64,000 nucleotides of DNA from Thiothrix lacustris DSM 21227. GTDB lineage: Bacteria > Pseudomonadota > Gammaproteobacteria > Thiotrichales > Thiotrichaceae. The position numbers and the translations under genes were made by a program. The stretch is from assembly GCF_000621325.1 (NCBI RefSeq), contig NZ_JHYQ01000022.1, forward strand, positions 1 through 64,000, given 5' to 3'. The notes beneath the pieces were generated by a model, which saw only the letters and a list, made by a program, of their open reading frames with translations, searched no databases and was not told the DNA's origin. This document shows positions 7,469-16,800 of this stretch, in pieces (the stretch's first letter is position 1; each line of letters begins with the position of its first letter).

Positions 7469-8590
7469 ATGAAATGGATACACGAACGGCCTGAATGGCC
7501 ACAATTTCACTGGGATGAAAAAGCCCTGAGTACCCCACTGGCACACCTGCGTCACCAACAAGGTCACTTACTGGGGCGGATGTCACACCTTGGATTTTCA
7601 CTCCAGATGGAAGCCAACTTGAATACCCTAACCAGTGATGCGGTGAAATCCTCCGCGATTGAAGGTGAACAACTGGATCGTGAGGAAGTACGTTCTTCGA
7701 TTGCCCATCATCTGGGTGTTGATCAGGGCGGTCATCTCCCCACCAGCCGCCATATCAATGGCATTGTCGAAGTGCTGCTGGATGCAACACAGGTTTACCA
7801 GCAACCACTGACGGAAGAACGCCTGTGCGCTTGGCATTCCGCGCTGTTTCCGAGCGGCTTTAGTGGCATGACGCCGATTATGGTTGGGATGTGGCGACCG
7901 CCTTCTGCCGGGGCGATGCAGGTTATCTCCGGGGCTTATGGGCGCAGGCGGGTGCACTTTGAAGCACCGGATGCTAATCGGTTGCCCGCTGAAATGGCAG
8001 CGTTTCTCGACTGGTTTGAGCATGACGGTGGTCTTGACCCGGTATTGAAGGCGGGTGTGGCGCATTTCTGGTTTATCACCTTGCACCCCTTTGAAGATGG
8101 TAATGGGCGGATTGCCCGTGCGCTGGCGGATATGGCGTTGGCGCGGGCGGATGCTACCCCGCAGCGCTTTTACAGCATGTCGGCGCAAATTGAGGCGGAA
8201 CGCAAACACTACTATGAACAACTCGAACGCCAGCAACGCGGTTCGCTGGACATTACCCCGTGGCTGAGCTGGTTTCTGGCTTGTCTGGGGCGGGCAATTG
8301 CCAGTGCTGGCGAGGCGTTGGGTACGGTGTTGCACAAGGCCAAGGTGTGGGAACACCTGCACCTTTATACGGTGAATGAGCGGCAACGCTTGATTATGAA
8401 CCGGATGATGGATGATTTTGAGGGGCACATGAATACCTCGAAATACGCCAAGATGGCAAAATGCTCGACGGATACGGCCTTGCGGGATATTGGTGCGTTG
8501 GTAGCGTGGGGGGTGTTGGTACAGAATCCGGCGAAGGGGCGTAGTACCAGTTATCGGCTGGTGACGGCGGGGGAATTACCGCAGTTGTAA
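7469..8590 (+). CDS. Fic-domain protein with N-terminal DUF4172 and winged-helix tail
   Basis: 373-residue AMP-transferase-type protein. The N-terminal region (WPQFHWDEKAL, about residues 8-90) matches DUF4172. The inhibitory motif SSAIEG occurs at about 61-66, marking a class II (N-terminal alpha-inhibited) Fic protein. The catalytic loop HPFEDGNGRIAR lies at about 206-217 and is complete, with His and the DGNGR anion hole. The last 70 residues (HMNTSKYAKMAKCSTDTALRDIGALVAWGVLV) look like a winged helix. Family knowledge: such proteins modify target hydroxyls with AMP and often regulate themselves. ATG 7469 is used; an in-frame GTG at 7460 lies inside the repeat. Its target is unknown. Confidence 0.9.
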   Translation: MKWIHERPEWPQFHWDEKALSTPLAHLRHQQGHLLGRMSHLGFSLQMEANLNTLTSDAVKSSAIEGEQLDREEVRSSIAHHLGVDQGGHLPTSRHINGIVEVLLDATQVYQQPLTEERLCAWHSALFPSGFSGMTPIMVGMWRPPSAGAMQVISGAYGRRRVHFEAPDANRLPAEMAAFLDWFEHDGGLDPVLKAGVAHFWFITLHPFEDGNGRIARALADMALARADATPQRFYSMSAQIEAERKHYYEQLERQQRGSLDITPWLSWFLACLGRAIASAGEALGTVLHKAKVWEHLHLYTVNERQRLIMNRMMDDFEGHMNTSKYAKMAKCSTDTALRDIGALVAWGVLVQNPAKGRSTSYRLVTAGELPQL

Positions 8591-8632
8591 GCAATTCCCC
8601 CCAGCAACTATCAGGTGCTGAGGGGCGTTAAC

Positions 8633-10141
8633 TCAATGCTCAGGGCGCATATGCGGGAATAAAATAACATCCCTGATCGACGGCGCATCGGTAAACAACA
8701 TCACCAGCCGGTCAATCCCAATCCCCTCGCCCGCTGTCGGCGGCATCCCGTATTCCAGCGCACGGATGTAATCAGCGTCGTAATGCATGGCTTCATCGTC
8801 GCCCGCATCCTTATCTGCCACCTGCTGCATGAAACGTTCGGCTTGGTCTTCCGCGTCATTCAACTCGGAGAAGCCATTGCCAATTTCACGCCCGCCCACA
8901 AAGAACTCGAAACGGTCGGTAATGAAGGGATTATTGTCATTACGGCGTGCCAGTGGTGACACTTCTGCCGGGTATTCGGTGATAAACGTCGGTTGCAACA
9001 GACGATGCTCAACAGTTTTCTCGAAGATTTCGATCTGCACTTTGCCGAGGCCGTAGCTGTCCTTGAGCGGAATGCCCAGCTTGGTCGCTACGGCTTTCGC
9101 ACCTTCCAGCGTGTCGATTTGCTCGCCGCTGACATCCGGGTTGAAGTGCAAAATGGAATCGCGCACGCTGATGCGGGTAAAGGGCTGGCTGAAGTCGAAG
9201 GTTTCGCCCTGATACACGATTTCATGGCTGCCAACGACATCAGTGGCAATGCCGCGCATCAGGCTTTCGGTCAAATCCATCAAATCGTGGTAAGTCGCAT
9301 ACGCCTGATAGAATTCGATCATGGTGAATTCAGGGTTATGGCGGGTGGAAAGCCCTTCGTTACGGAAGTTGCGGTTGATTTCAAACACGCGCTCGAAACC
9401 GCCGACCACCAGCCGCTTGAGGAACAATTCCGGCGCAATCCGCATATACATCGGTAGATCCAGCGCATTGTGGTGCGTAATGAAAGGCCGCGCCACCGCA
9501 CCACCGGGGATGGTCTGCAACATCGGCGTTTCCACTTCCAGATAATCGCGCTGGAGGAAGAAGTTGCGGATATAAGCCACAATCTTGGAACGCATCATGA
9601 ACGCATCACGGGTATCGTGGTTCATGATCAGGTCAATGTAACGCTGGCGGTAACGCTGCTCATGGTCGGTCAAACCGTGGAATTTTTCCGGCAGCGGGCG
9701 CAGCGATTTGGTCAACAAACGGATTTCTTTAACCTTTACCGACAATTCGCCCGTCTGGGTTTTGAACAGCACGCCGGATGCCCAGATAATATCGCCCAAA
9801 TCCCAGTGGCTGTAGTCTTCAAAGACGGTATCGCCGAGCACGTTTTTCTGCGAATAAAGTTGGATACGCCCGGATACATCCGAAATCGTGGCAAAGCTGG
9901 CCTTGCCCATCAAACGCTTGAGCATCATGCGCCCGGCGATGGTCACTTCAATCGGGTTTTCTTCAAACCACGGCTTGTCATGTGCACCGTACTGCGCGTG
10001 CAGGTCGGCGGCTTTGTGTTCACGCACCACGTCATTGGGGAATGCCGTACCCTGTTCGCGCAATTTCGCCAGCTTTTCGCGGCGTTGCGTGATCAGTTTG
10101 TTTTCATCGTGATGGTCGTGAGGGGTTTCGTGTTCGCTCAT
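8633..10141 (-). CDS. lysS: Lysyl-tRNA synthetase, class II
   Basis: Charges tRNA-Lys; cytosolic dimer. 502 residues: a His/Asp-rich N-terminus, an OB-fold anticodon-binding domain (about 60-145, with [20 protein letters not shown]), class II motif 1 ([24 protein letters not shown]), motif 2 ([23 protein letters not shown]) and motif 3 ([21 protein letters not shown]). The length is normal. It starts 13 bases after the prfB stop, the same order as in Escherichia coli, so the two are probably cotranscribed. Confidence 0.97.
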   Translation of the reverse strand: MSEHETPHDHHDENKLITQRREKLAKLREQGTAFPNDVVREHKAADLHAQYGAHDKPWFEENPIEVTIAGRMMLKRLMGKASFATISDVSGRIQLYSQKNVLGDTVFEDYSHWDLGDIIWASGVLFKTQTGELSVKVKEIRLLTKSLRPLPEKFHGLTDHEQRYRQRYIDLIMNHDTRDAFMMRSKIVAYIRNFFLQRDYLEVETPMLQTIPGGAVARPFITHHNALDLPMYMRIAPELFLKRLVVGGFERVFEINRNFRNEGLSTRHNPEFTMIEFYQAYATYHDLMDLTESLMRGIATDVVGSHEIVYQGETFDFSQPFTRISVRDSILHFNPDVSGEQIDTLEGAKAVATKLGIPLKDSYGLGKVQIEIFEKTVEHRLLQPTFITEYPAEVSPLARRNDNNPFITDRFEFFVGGREIGNGFSELNDAEDQAERFMQQVADKDAGDDEAMHYDADYIRALEYGMPPTAGEGIGIDRLVMLFTDAPSIRDVILFPHMRPEH

Positions 10142-10154
10142 AAAATTCTCGCTA

Positions 10155-11250
10155 TCACAGGCCGCTTTTCAGGCTTGCTTCAATAAATTTGTCCAGATCG
10201 CCATCCAATACCGCTTGTGTATTGGCTGTTTCTACGCCAGTCCGCAAATCCTTGATGCGTGACTGGTCGAGAACATACGACCGGATTTGACTGCCCCAAC
10301 CAATGTCGGACTTGCTGTCTTCCAGCGCCTGCTTTTCGACATTGCGCTTTTGCATTTCCAGCTCATAAAGTTTGGCACGCAATTGTTTCATGGCGTTGTC
10401 TTTATTTTGATGCTGGGAACGTCCGCTTTGGCATTGCACCACCGTATTGGTCGGCGTGTGGGTAATCCGTACCGCTGATTCGGTTTTATTGATGTGCTGA
10501 CCACCCGCGCCGGAGGCACGGTAAACGTCGATGCGTAAATCCGCCGGGTTGATGTCGATTTCAATATTGTCATCGACTTCAGGCGAGACGAAAACACCAC
10601 TGAACGAGGTGTGGCGGCGGTTGCCAGAATCGAAGGGCGACTTGCGCACCAAACGGTGTACGCCAGTTTCGGTACGCAACCAACCGTAGGCGTAAGGGCC
10701 TTCAAAGCTGATACTCGCACCTTTGATACCCGCCACGTCGCCGGGGCTGGCTTCGAGCAGTTCAACCTTGAAACCTTTGGCTTCACCCCAGCGCAGGTAC
10801 ATGCGCAACAGGATTTCCGCCCAGTCTTGTGCTTCCGTGCCGCCGGAACCGGCCTGAATGTCGAGGAAAGCGTTGTTGCGATCCATCGGCCCGGAGAACA
10901 TGCGTTCAAATTCGAGCTGGGCAACGTGCTTGTCGATGCCGTCTACGTCGGCGATGACGGCATTAGCACTGTCTTCATCGTCTTCCATTTCGGCAAGTTC
11001 GAGCAATTCTTTCGCATCACTGAGGCCGGAACTGATCTTATCAATACCGCCGACAATGCCATCGAGAATGGCGCGTTCCTTACCCAAATCTTGGGCACGT
11101 TGTGGATTATCCCAGACTTTGGGGTCTTCCAGTTCGCGGGTAACTTCTTCTAGGCGTTCGTGCTTGGTTTCGTAGTCAAAGATACCCCCTCAGAGCGTCC
11201 ACGCGCCCTTGGAGATCTTTGATTTTGGTATAGGTGGGGTTGAGTTCCAT
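10155..11250 (-). CDS. prfB: Peptide chain release factor 2 (programmed +1 frameshift)
   Basis: Release factor for UGA and UAA codons. Translation starts at ATG 11250 ([16 protein letters not shown]), reads 24 codons to an in-frame TGA at 11176-11178, then shifts +1 to continue [12 protein letters not shown] and the 310-residue main body. The total is 364 residues, the usual RF2 length. SPFD (recognition tripeptide region, in [10 protein letters not shown]) and the peptidyl-transferase motif [12 protein letters not shown] are present. The frameshift is normal for this gene and not a defect. No strong Shine-Dalgarno precedes the ATG. lysS follows. Confidence 0.96.
11175..11190 (-). promoter_or_regulatory. 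RF2 autoregulatory frameshift site
   Basis: Read on the minus strand, AGGGGG, TAT, CTT, TGA, C occurs in exact order: an internal Shine-Dalgarno-like block, the slippery CTT and the slow UGA stop followed by C. This is the known RF2 feedback site, in which low RF2 favours +1 slippage on CUU. Confidence 0.97.
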
Positions 11251-11370
11251 GATTCTGCCAATCTGCAAGAAAAGCTGACGATAATAGCAATCATGGCAGG
11301 CGATTCCCAGCAGAAAACAGTCGTTCACGCTAGGAATCCCCGCTCCTTACACTAATACAATAGGTACAAA

Positions 11371-12276
11371 TTAATACGGCGAGGTGGTTTCATAAACGCC
11401 ATCACCATTCATATCCACACCAACCCAGGAGGCAGTACCCACGAAGTAGTAACGAATTTTGCTGTTACTCGCCCCCGTTAGAATGACTTCTCCGGCTGTA
11501 CCGCTACTATTCAAGGGTTGTGGTGTTGAAAGATTGACGCAACCATTGCTCCCTTCGCACAACTGTCCAGACAGCGACATACCAAGGTCGTTGACAACCA
11601 ACATGAGGTTATTATCCAAAAACTGCTGGGATGCAGACTTACGAGTCAGGTTAGACACAGCCGTCAGGTAATCACTGTAGGGATTATAGGTAAATCGTTG
11701 CTCACCCGTTTCCGTATAAGTAACCCCATCGTAAGTAAAGCTGCTATTGGTCGTCAGCGTAAAATCAGTGATTTGCTGCATATTGGTATCAAAGCTATGC
11801 ACAATGAGAGAACCCACGCCATTGGTAATGACGCCATCTTCATTACACTGATTTGAATTAAGATTCAACGTACCTGTATTCGTAGTATCACTCAAGCTAC
11901 CGCTCACACTGATAGACCCCCCATTGGTGCAAGCCTCATTGAGATCGACATTACGCGCTTGATAACGACTACTATCGACATACCGATCCAATATTTTATC
12001 AAGGCTATCATAACGTTGCTGTAGCCTCGTCACACCGCCTAGCATCGCATGGCTCGATGATTTCTCCAAATAAACCGTGCCAGACAAAATCCCCACGGAA
12101 GATACCGTTAGCGCTTCATCAAAAATAGCCTGATTAGCAACACTCAAAGCAGCTAACTCTCGTTTTCCTGTGTAAGCACTATTAGCGCTGCTAGCACTGC
12201 CAGAGTCACTCCCCCCCCCGCAAGCTGTCAAAAAAACAGGAACAACCATGAATGAGAAAAACTTTTTAATTATCAT
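11371..12276 (-). CDS. Putative lipoprotein of unknown function
   Basis: About 301 residues with a lipoprotein signal peptide, MIIKKFFSFMVVPVFLTAC, in which LTAC is the lipobox. A GGGSDSGSASSAN linker follows. The rest is Ser/Thr/Asn-rich beta-type sequence, with a GSISVSGSLSDTTNTGTLNL stretch and one cysteine pair each near the middle and the C-terminus. It ends VGVDMNGDGVYETTSPY, a calcium-loop-like DMNGDGVYE. ATG 12276 gives a typical n-region; an in-frame ATG four codons earlier is possible. No family recognised. It stands alone, diverging from the RND operon. Confidence 0.75.
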   Translation of the reverse strand: MIIKKFFSFMVVPVFLTACGGGSDSGSASSANSAYTGKRELAALSVANQAIFDEALTVSSVGILSGTVYLEKSSSHAMLGGVTRLQQRYDSLDKILDRYVDSSRYQARNVDLNEACTNGGSISVSGSLSDTTNTGTLNLNSNQCNEDGVITNGVGSLIVHSFDTNMQQITDFTLTTNSSFTYDGVTYTETGEQRFTYNPYSDYLTAVSNLTRKSASQQFLDNNLMLVVNDLGMSLSGQLCEGSNGCVNLSTPQPLNSSGTAGEVILTGASNSKIRYYFVGTASWVGVDMNGDGVYETTSPY

Positions 12277-12416
12277 AACCACTACCATCCATTTAATTGA
12301 TTTAATCCATTAAATTATAGAATAAATTTGATGAGCAAGGATAGAAATACTGTCGAAATGCCATTCCCACTTAAACCTGCCTCACACCCTACTACCTCTA
12401 ATTCAATCTCGACAAC

Positions 12417-12464
12417 TGACTCCCGGTCATTTAAGATTCTCCACAATCAATTGACCGGCAGTCA
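12417..12464. promoter_or_regulatory. Paired TGAC-N5-GTCA operator boxes upstream of the first RND operon
   Basis: TGAC-TCCCG-GTCA (12417-12429) and TGAC-CGGCA-GTCA (12452-12464) lie 35 bases apart. The second ends five bases before the ATG at 12470. The same paired arrangement occurs before the TetR gene at 22126, so one regulator probably serves both sites. Confidence 0.75.
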
Positions 12465-12469
12465 TTAAT

Positions 12470-13615
12470 ATGAAAAATCATTCCTCGCTTGCATCCCGTT
12501 TCGTACAAACCTTGTTACTGGCAACTAGCCTAACAACCCTTAGTGCCATTACCCACGCGGAAGATGCACCACCCGCCGCCACCAATGCAGCACTTGCAGT
12601 CACTATCACCAACCCCAGCGCAGCCGATTGGAACAGCGGCATTACGGCCAGCGGTACACTCAGCCCATGGCAAGAAGCGATTGTCGCCTCCGAAATCGGC
12701 GGGCAACGCATCGCCAAACTGTTGGTCGACATCGGCGATAAGGTCAAACAAGGCCAGACGCTCGCCATCCTCGCCCCCGAAGCAGTGCAAGCCGACGTTG
12801 CCCAAGCCACTGCCCGTGTCACTCAAGCCGAAGCCAGCCTTGATGAAGCCAAAACCAATGCAGGACGCGCCCGCACCCTGAAATCTTCTGGTGCGCTCCC
12901 TGCCCAACAAATTGACCAATACCTGACAGGCGAAGCAACCGCAAAAGCCAACCTTGCCGCCCAAAAAGCTGCCTTGCAAGCCCAGCAAATTCGCCTAGAG
13001 CAAACCCGCATCACCGCACCCGACAATGGCATTGTGTCTTCCCGCAGTGCCACTCTTGGTGCGGTCGTACAAACGGGCACAGAACTCTTCCGGCTAGTCC
13101 GCCAAAACAAGATCGAATGGCGGGCAGAAGTCGCAGGGCGTGATGTTGCCAGCATTCAGACCGGGCAATCCGCCAACCTGACCCTGCCCACCGGCGAAAG
13201 CGTCAGCGGAATCGTCCGCGTAGTTTCCCCCACACTCGACGCCAACACCCGTAACGCCATGGTTTACATCAGCCTGCCCAGCGACAGCCCCGCCAAAGCA
13301 GGCATGTTTGCGGAAGGCCAAATTCTCACCGGTTCCAGCAAGGCCATGGGGCTGCCACAATCGGCGGTTATCCTGCGTGATGGCAACCGTTACGTATTTG
13401 AAGTCAACGCGGATAACCATGTGCTCCAACGCCTCGTCAAAACCGGGCGACAGGCTGACGGCAAAGTTGAAATCCTCGAAGGCATTACCCCGGCTGCACG
13501 GGTAGTCGCCACCGGTGGCGCATTCCTCAATGACGGTGACACCGTACAAATCATCGACAAAGCCCCCGAAACTGCCCCCAATAACGCCAGTAACCGGGAT
13601 AAGCCAAAACCATGA
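12470..13615 (+). CDS. RND efflux periplasmic adaptor (membrane fusion protein)
   Basis: 381 residues with a signal peptide ending near THA (residue 30). Order of domains: lipoyl-like half (GGQRIAKLLVDIGDKVKQGQTLAIL), an Ala/Gln-rich alpha-hairpin (about 105-175, QADVAQATARVTQAEASLDEAK), second lipoyl half (ITAPDNGIVSSRSATLGAVVQTGTEL), beta-barrel, and a membrane-proximal part with RDGNRYVFEV and LEGITPAARVVATGGAFLNDGDTV. It links an inner-membrane RND pump to an outer-membrane channel. Its stop overlaps the next permease start (ATGA), indicating translational coupling. No ribosome binding site is visible between the operator and ATG. Confidence 0.93.
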   Translation: MKNHSSLASRFVQTLLLATSLTTLSAITHAEDAPPAATNAALAVTITNPSAADWNSGITASGTLSPWQEAIVASEIGGQRIAKLLVDIGDKVKQGQTLAILAPEAVQADVAQATARVTQAEASLDEAKTNAGRARTLKSSGALPAQQIDQYLTGEATAKANLAAQKAALQAQQIRLEQTRITAPDNGIVSSRSATLGAVVQTGTELFRLVRQNKIEWRAEVAGRDVASIQTGQSANLTLPTGESVSGIVRVVSPTLDANTRNAMVYISLPSDSPAKAGMFAEGQILTGSSKAMGLPQSAVILRDGNRYVFEVNADNHVLQRLVKTGRQADGKVEILEGITPAARVVATGGAFLNDGDTVQIIDKAPETAPNNASNRDKPKP

Positions 13616-16600
13616 ATGTATCCGCTTGGTCAATCCGCAACCCGGTTCCCGCCATCCTGCTGTTTGCACTGCTGACATTCCTCGGTGTCAAAGGCTTCAA
13701 AGCACTGGGTATTCAGAACTTCCCCGACATTGACCTGCCCACCATCACGGTCAATGCCTCGCTGGAAGGGGCTGACCCGGAACAGCTCGAAAGCGAAGTC
13801 GCCCGCAAAATCGAAAACCAGCTTGCCACCATTGCCGGTGTCAAGCACATCCGCACCACCCTGACCGACAGTTCGGCGAACATTGCCACCGAATTCGATA
13901 TCGACAAGGATACCGAAGTCGCCCTCAACGAAGTGCGCAACGCGGTCGACACCATCCGCGCCAATTTGCCTTCGCAAATGAACGACCCGATCGTCTCCAA
14001 AGTTACCACCGCAGGCAGCGCACTGGTGACGTTCACCGTTGCCTCCCCGAATATGGATGAGGAAGCGCTCTCGTGGTTTGTCGACAACGACATTACCCGC
14101 AAACTCATGGCCGTTAAAGGCGTTGGCAAAGTCTCACGGGTCGGCGGCGTCAACCGTGAAGTGCGCATCTCGCTCAACCCGGCACTGATGGCAGGCTTGG
14201 GCGTCACCTCGGCGGACGTTTCCGCTCGCTTGGGGCAAATGCAACAAGATGCCCCCGGCGGACGTGGCGATGTCGGCGGCAGCACCCAATCCGTGCGCAC
14301 GCTGGGGCGGGTAAAAACCGCTGATGAACTCGCCAGCATCGACATCCCCCTATCCAACGGGCGGCATGTACGTCTGGATCAGATTGCCCGCGTTGAAGAC
14401 ACTATTGCCGAACGTTCCACCCACGCCTTGCTGAATGGGCAAGAAGTCGTCGGTTTCCAGATCACCCGTACACGCGGCGCGAGTGAAATTGCCGTGGTCG
14501 ATGGCGTGCGAGCCGAGTTGACAAAATTTGCCACCAGCCACCCGCAAGTCAAGATTGAGGAAGCCTACAACTCGGTTGAACGGATTCAAGCCAACTACAC
14601 TGGCTCCATGCACCTGCTCTACGAAGGTGCAGCCCTCGCCATTTTGGTGGTACTGCTGTTCCTGCGTGACTGGCGGGCAACCTTTGTGTCGGCAGCCGCC
14701 TTGCCACTGGCGATAATCCCTACCTTTGCAGCCATGCAATATTTCGGCTTTTCCCTCAATATCCTCACCCTGCTGGCGCTTGCCTTGGTCGTGGGGGTAC
14801 TGGTCGATGATGCCATTGTGGAAGTGGAAAACATCGAACGTCACTTGCGTATGGGTAAAACCCCGTATCAAGCCGCAATGGAAGCTTCTGATGAAATCGG
14901 CCTCGCCGTTGTTGCCACCACCTTTACGCTGGTTGCCGTATTCCTACCCACAGCCTTCATGGGCGGCATACCGGGGAAATTCTTTGAATCCTTTGGCATT
15001 ACCGCGGCGGTGTCGGTGGTATTTTCACTCTTGGTGGCGCGATTACTCACGCCCATGATGGCGGCCTACATGCTCAAGCCGCACAAAGCGTCCAACAACA
15101 AGGAGCCAGAGAGTGACGGCTGGATCATGCGCTCTTACCTCAAAACCGTCAGTTGGTGTTTGAAGCATCGCTTTATCACCGTCGGCTTGGCGATTGCTCT
15201 GTTCATTGGCTCCCTGATGCTGGCTCAATTGCTACCGAAAGGCTTCGTACCACCAGCGGACACTGCATTAACCTCGGTGTCACTGGAATTACAACCGGGC
15301 AGCACGTTGGAAGAATCCCTAGCACTTTCTGAACAAGCGCGGCAGTTACTCGCACCAATGACCGATGTAAAAAAAGTCTTCGCGGTAGCAGGTGGCGGTG
15401 GTGGTGGCGTCAGCAGCGGCCCTATGCAGGAAAGCAGCGCAGCGGATGTGCGTAAAGCCAGCCTCACCCTGCAACTCACCACCCGCGAAGAACGTTCACG
15501 TTCACAAACCGAAGTGGAAAGCGAAATCCGTACCCGCCTGAAACCATTGCCGGGGGTACGCTTCACCGTAGGTTCTGGCGGTTCTGGCGACAAAATGCAG
15601 GTGGTACTTGCCAGTGATGATGGCGGCTTGCTGCTCACCGCTGCTCAAGCGGCGGAACGCGATTTGCGCACCCTGCAAGGCATTGGCAACGTAGTTTCTG
15701 GCGCTAGCCTACAACGCCCAGAAATTCACATCACTCCCAATTTCACCCGCGCGGCAGAATTAGGTGTGACCACTGAAGCCTTGGGTGCTGTGGTACGAAT
15801 CGCCACCAGCGGCGACTTCTCCACCCGTTTGCCCAAGCTGAATTTGCCACAACGGCAAATCCCGATCCGGGTGGAGCTGGAACGTTCAGTGCGCGAAAAT
15901 CTGGATACCATCCGCCAATTACGCATTCCGGGGCGCAACGGTTCCGTGCCACTCTCTGCCGTAGCAACCGTCGAAATGGGCAGCGGCCCAGCACAACTCG
16001 CCCGCTTTGACCGGATGCGTAACGTCAGTATCGACGTGGAATTGAACGGCTTACCCGTCGGGCAAGTGATGGCGGAAGTGGATAAATTGCCCTCCATGCA
16101 AACCTTGCCACCGGGCGTCATCCGCCAATCGTCAGGCGATGCGGAGCGCATGGCGGAACTGTTTGGTGGCTTTGGTGGCGCCATGCTGATCGGCGTATTG
16201 CTGATTTATATCGTGCTGGTGCTGTTGTTCCACGACTTCTTGCAACCGATCACTATTTTGACCGCGCTGCCGTTGTCAGTGGGCGGGGCATTCGTCGCGC
16301 TATTGTTGACGGGGATGAGTTTCTCGATGCCTGCGGTTATCGGCTTGCTGATGCTGATGGGGATTGTGACCAAAAACTCGATCCTGTTAGTGGATTACGC
16401 GGTCATGGCGCGGGAACGTGACCAAACCGGGCGCATCCCTGCGCTGATCGACGCTTGCCACAAACGGGCACGCCCGATTGTGATGACCACGATTGCGATG
16501 GGCGCGGGGATGATGCCAACCGCGCTGGGTTTGGCAGCCGACCCCAGCTTCCGCCAGCCGATGGCGATTGTGGTGATTGGCGGTTTGATCGCCTCAACCT

Positions 16601-16695
16601 TCCTGAGTTTGTTGGTGGTTCCAGCCGTGTTTACCTTTATTGATGACATTTTGGTCGGCTTCAGAAAAGTCAGCGGGAAATTGAAACATGCTTAG
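13612..16695 (+). CDS. RND efflux permease, first of a tandem pair
   Basis: 1027 residues with the standard RND layout: TM1 at the N-terminus (NPVPAILLFALLTFLGVKGF), a first large periplasmic loop, TM2-6 with the proton-relay pair in VVGVLVDDAIVEVENIERH, a second periplasmic loop and TM8-12 with the relay lysine in MGIVTKNSILLVDYA. It is a proton-driven exporter of the HAE1-like class, forming a trimer in the inner membrane. A Gly-rich insert (AGGGGGGVSSG) lies in the second loop. It is strongly similar to the next gene, so the pair arose by duplication and may form mixed trimers, as known for MdtB/MdtC. Substrate unknown. Confidence 0.94.
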   Translation: MNVSAWSIRNPVPAILLFALLTFLGVKGFKALGIQNFPDIDLPTITVNASLEGADPEQLESEVARKIENQLATIAGVKHIRTTLTDSSANIATEFDIDKDTEVALNEVRNAVDTIRANLPSQMNDPIVSKVTTAGSALVTFTVASPNMDEEALSWFVDNDITRKLMAVKGVGKVSRVGGVNREVRISLNPALMAGLGVTSADVSARLGQMQQDAPGGRGDVGGSTQSVRTLGRVKTADELASIDIPLSNGRHVRLDQIARVEDTIAERSTHALLNGQEVVGFQITRTRGASEIAVVDGVRAELTKFATSHPQVKIEEAYNSVERIQANYTGSMHLLYEGAALAILVVLLFLRDWRATFVSAAALPLAIIPTFAAMQYFGFSLNILTLLALALVVGVLVDDAIVEVENIERHLRMGKTPYQAAMEASDEIGLAVVATTFTLVAVFLPTAFMGGIPGKFFESFGITAAVSVVFSLLVARLLTPMMAAYMLKPHKASNNKEPESDGWIMRSYLKTVSWCLKHRFITVGLAIALFIGSLMLAQLLPKGFVPPADTALTSVSLELQPGSTLEESLALSEQARQLLAPMTDVKKVFAVAGGGGGGVSSGPMQESSAADVRKASLTLQLTTREERSRSQTEVESEIRTRLKPLPGVRFTVGSGGSGDKMQVVLASDDGGLLLTAAQAAERDLRTLQGIGNVVSGASLQRPEIHITPNFTRAAELGVTTEALGAVVRIATSGDFSTRLPKLNLPQRQIPIRVELERSVRENLDTIRQLRIPGRNGSVPLSAVATVEMGSGPAQLARFDRMRNVSIDVELNGLPVGQVMAEVDKLPSMQTLPPGVIRQSSGDAERMAELFGGFGGAMLIGVLLIYIVLVLLFHDFLQPITILTALPLSVGGAFVALLLTGMSFSMPAVIGLLMLMGIVTKNSILLVDYAVMARERDQTGRIPALIDACHKRARPIVMTTIAMGAGMMPTALGLAADPSFRQPMAIVVIGGLIASTFLSLLVVPAVFTFIDDILVGFRKVSGKLKHA

Positions 16696-16800
16696 AAGAA
16701 ACCCCTCCCCAGCCCTCCCCTTATCAGGGAAGGGAGCCAAGAACGCCCTGTCAACCTCTTGTTCCTCCCCTGATAAGGGGAGGTTAGGAGGGGTTTCTTC
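16695..16800. repeat. Imperfect inverted repeat filling the gap between the two RND permeases
   Basis: The arm at 16695-16734 (GAAGAAACCCCTCC ... CCCCTTATCAGGG) and the arm at 16764-16800 (CCCCTGATAAGGGG ... GGAGGGGTTTCTTC) are near-perfect reverse complements separated by about 29 bases. The element exactly fills the space from the first permease stop to the second permease ATG. Its right arm supplies GGAGG as ribosome binding site, which would be paired when the hairpin forms. It looks like a REP/MITE-type intergenic element. Confidence 0.8.

Noticed and set aside
11176-11178. Stop codon near the start of prfB as a gene-breaking mutation
   Set aside because: The surrounding AGGGGG-TAT-CTT-TGA-C is the standard RF2 recoding site.
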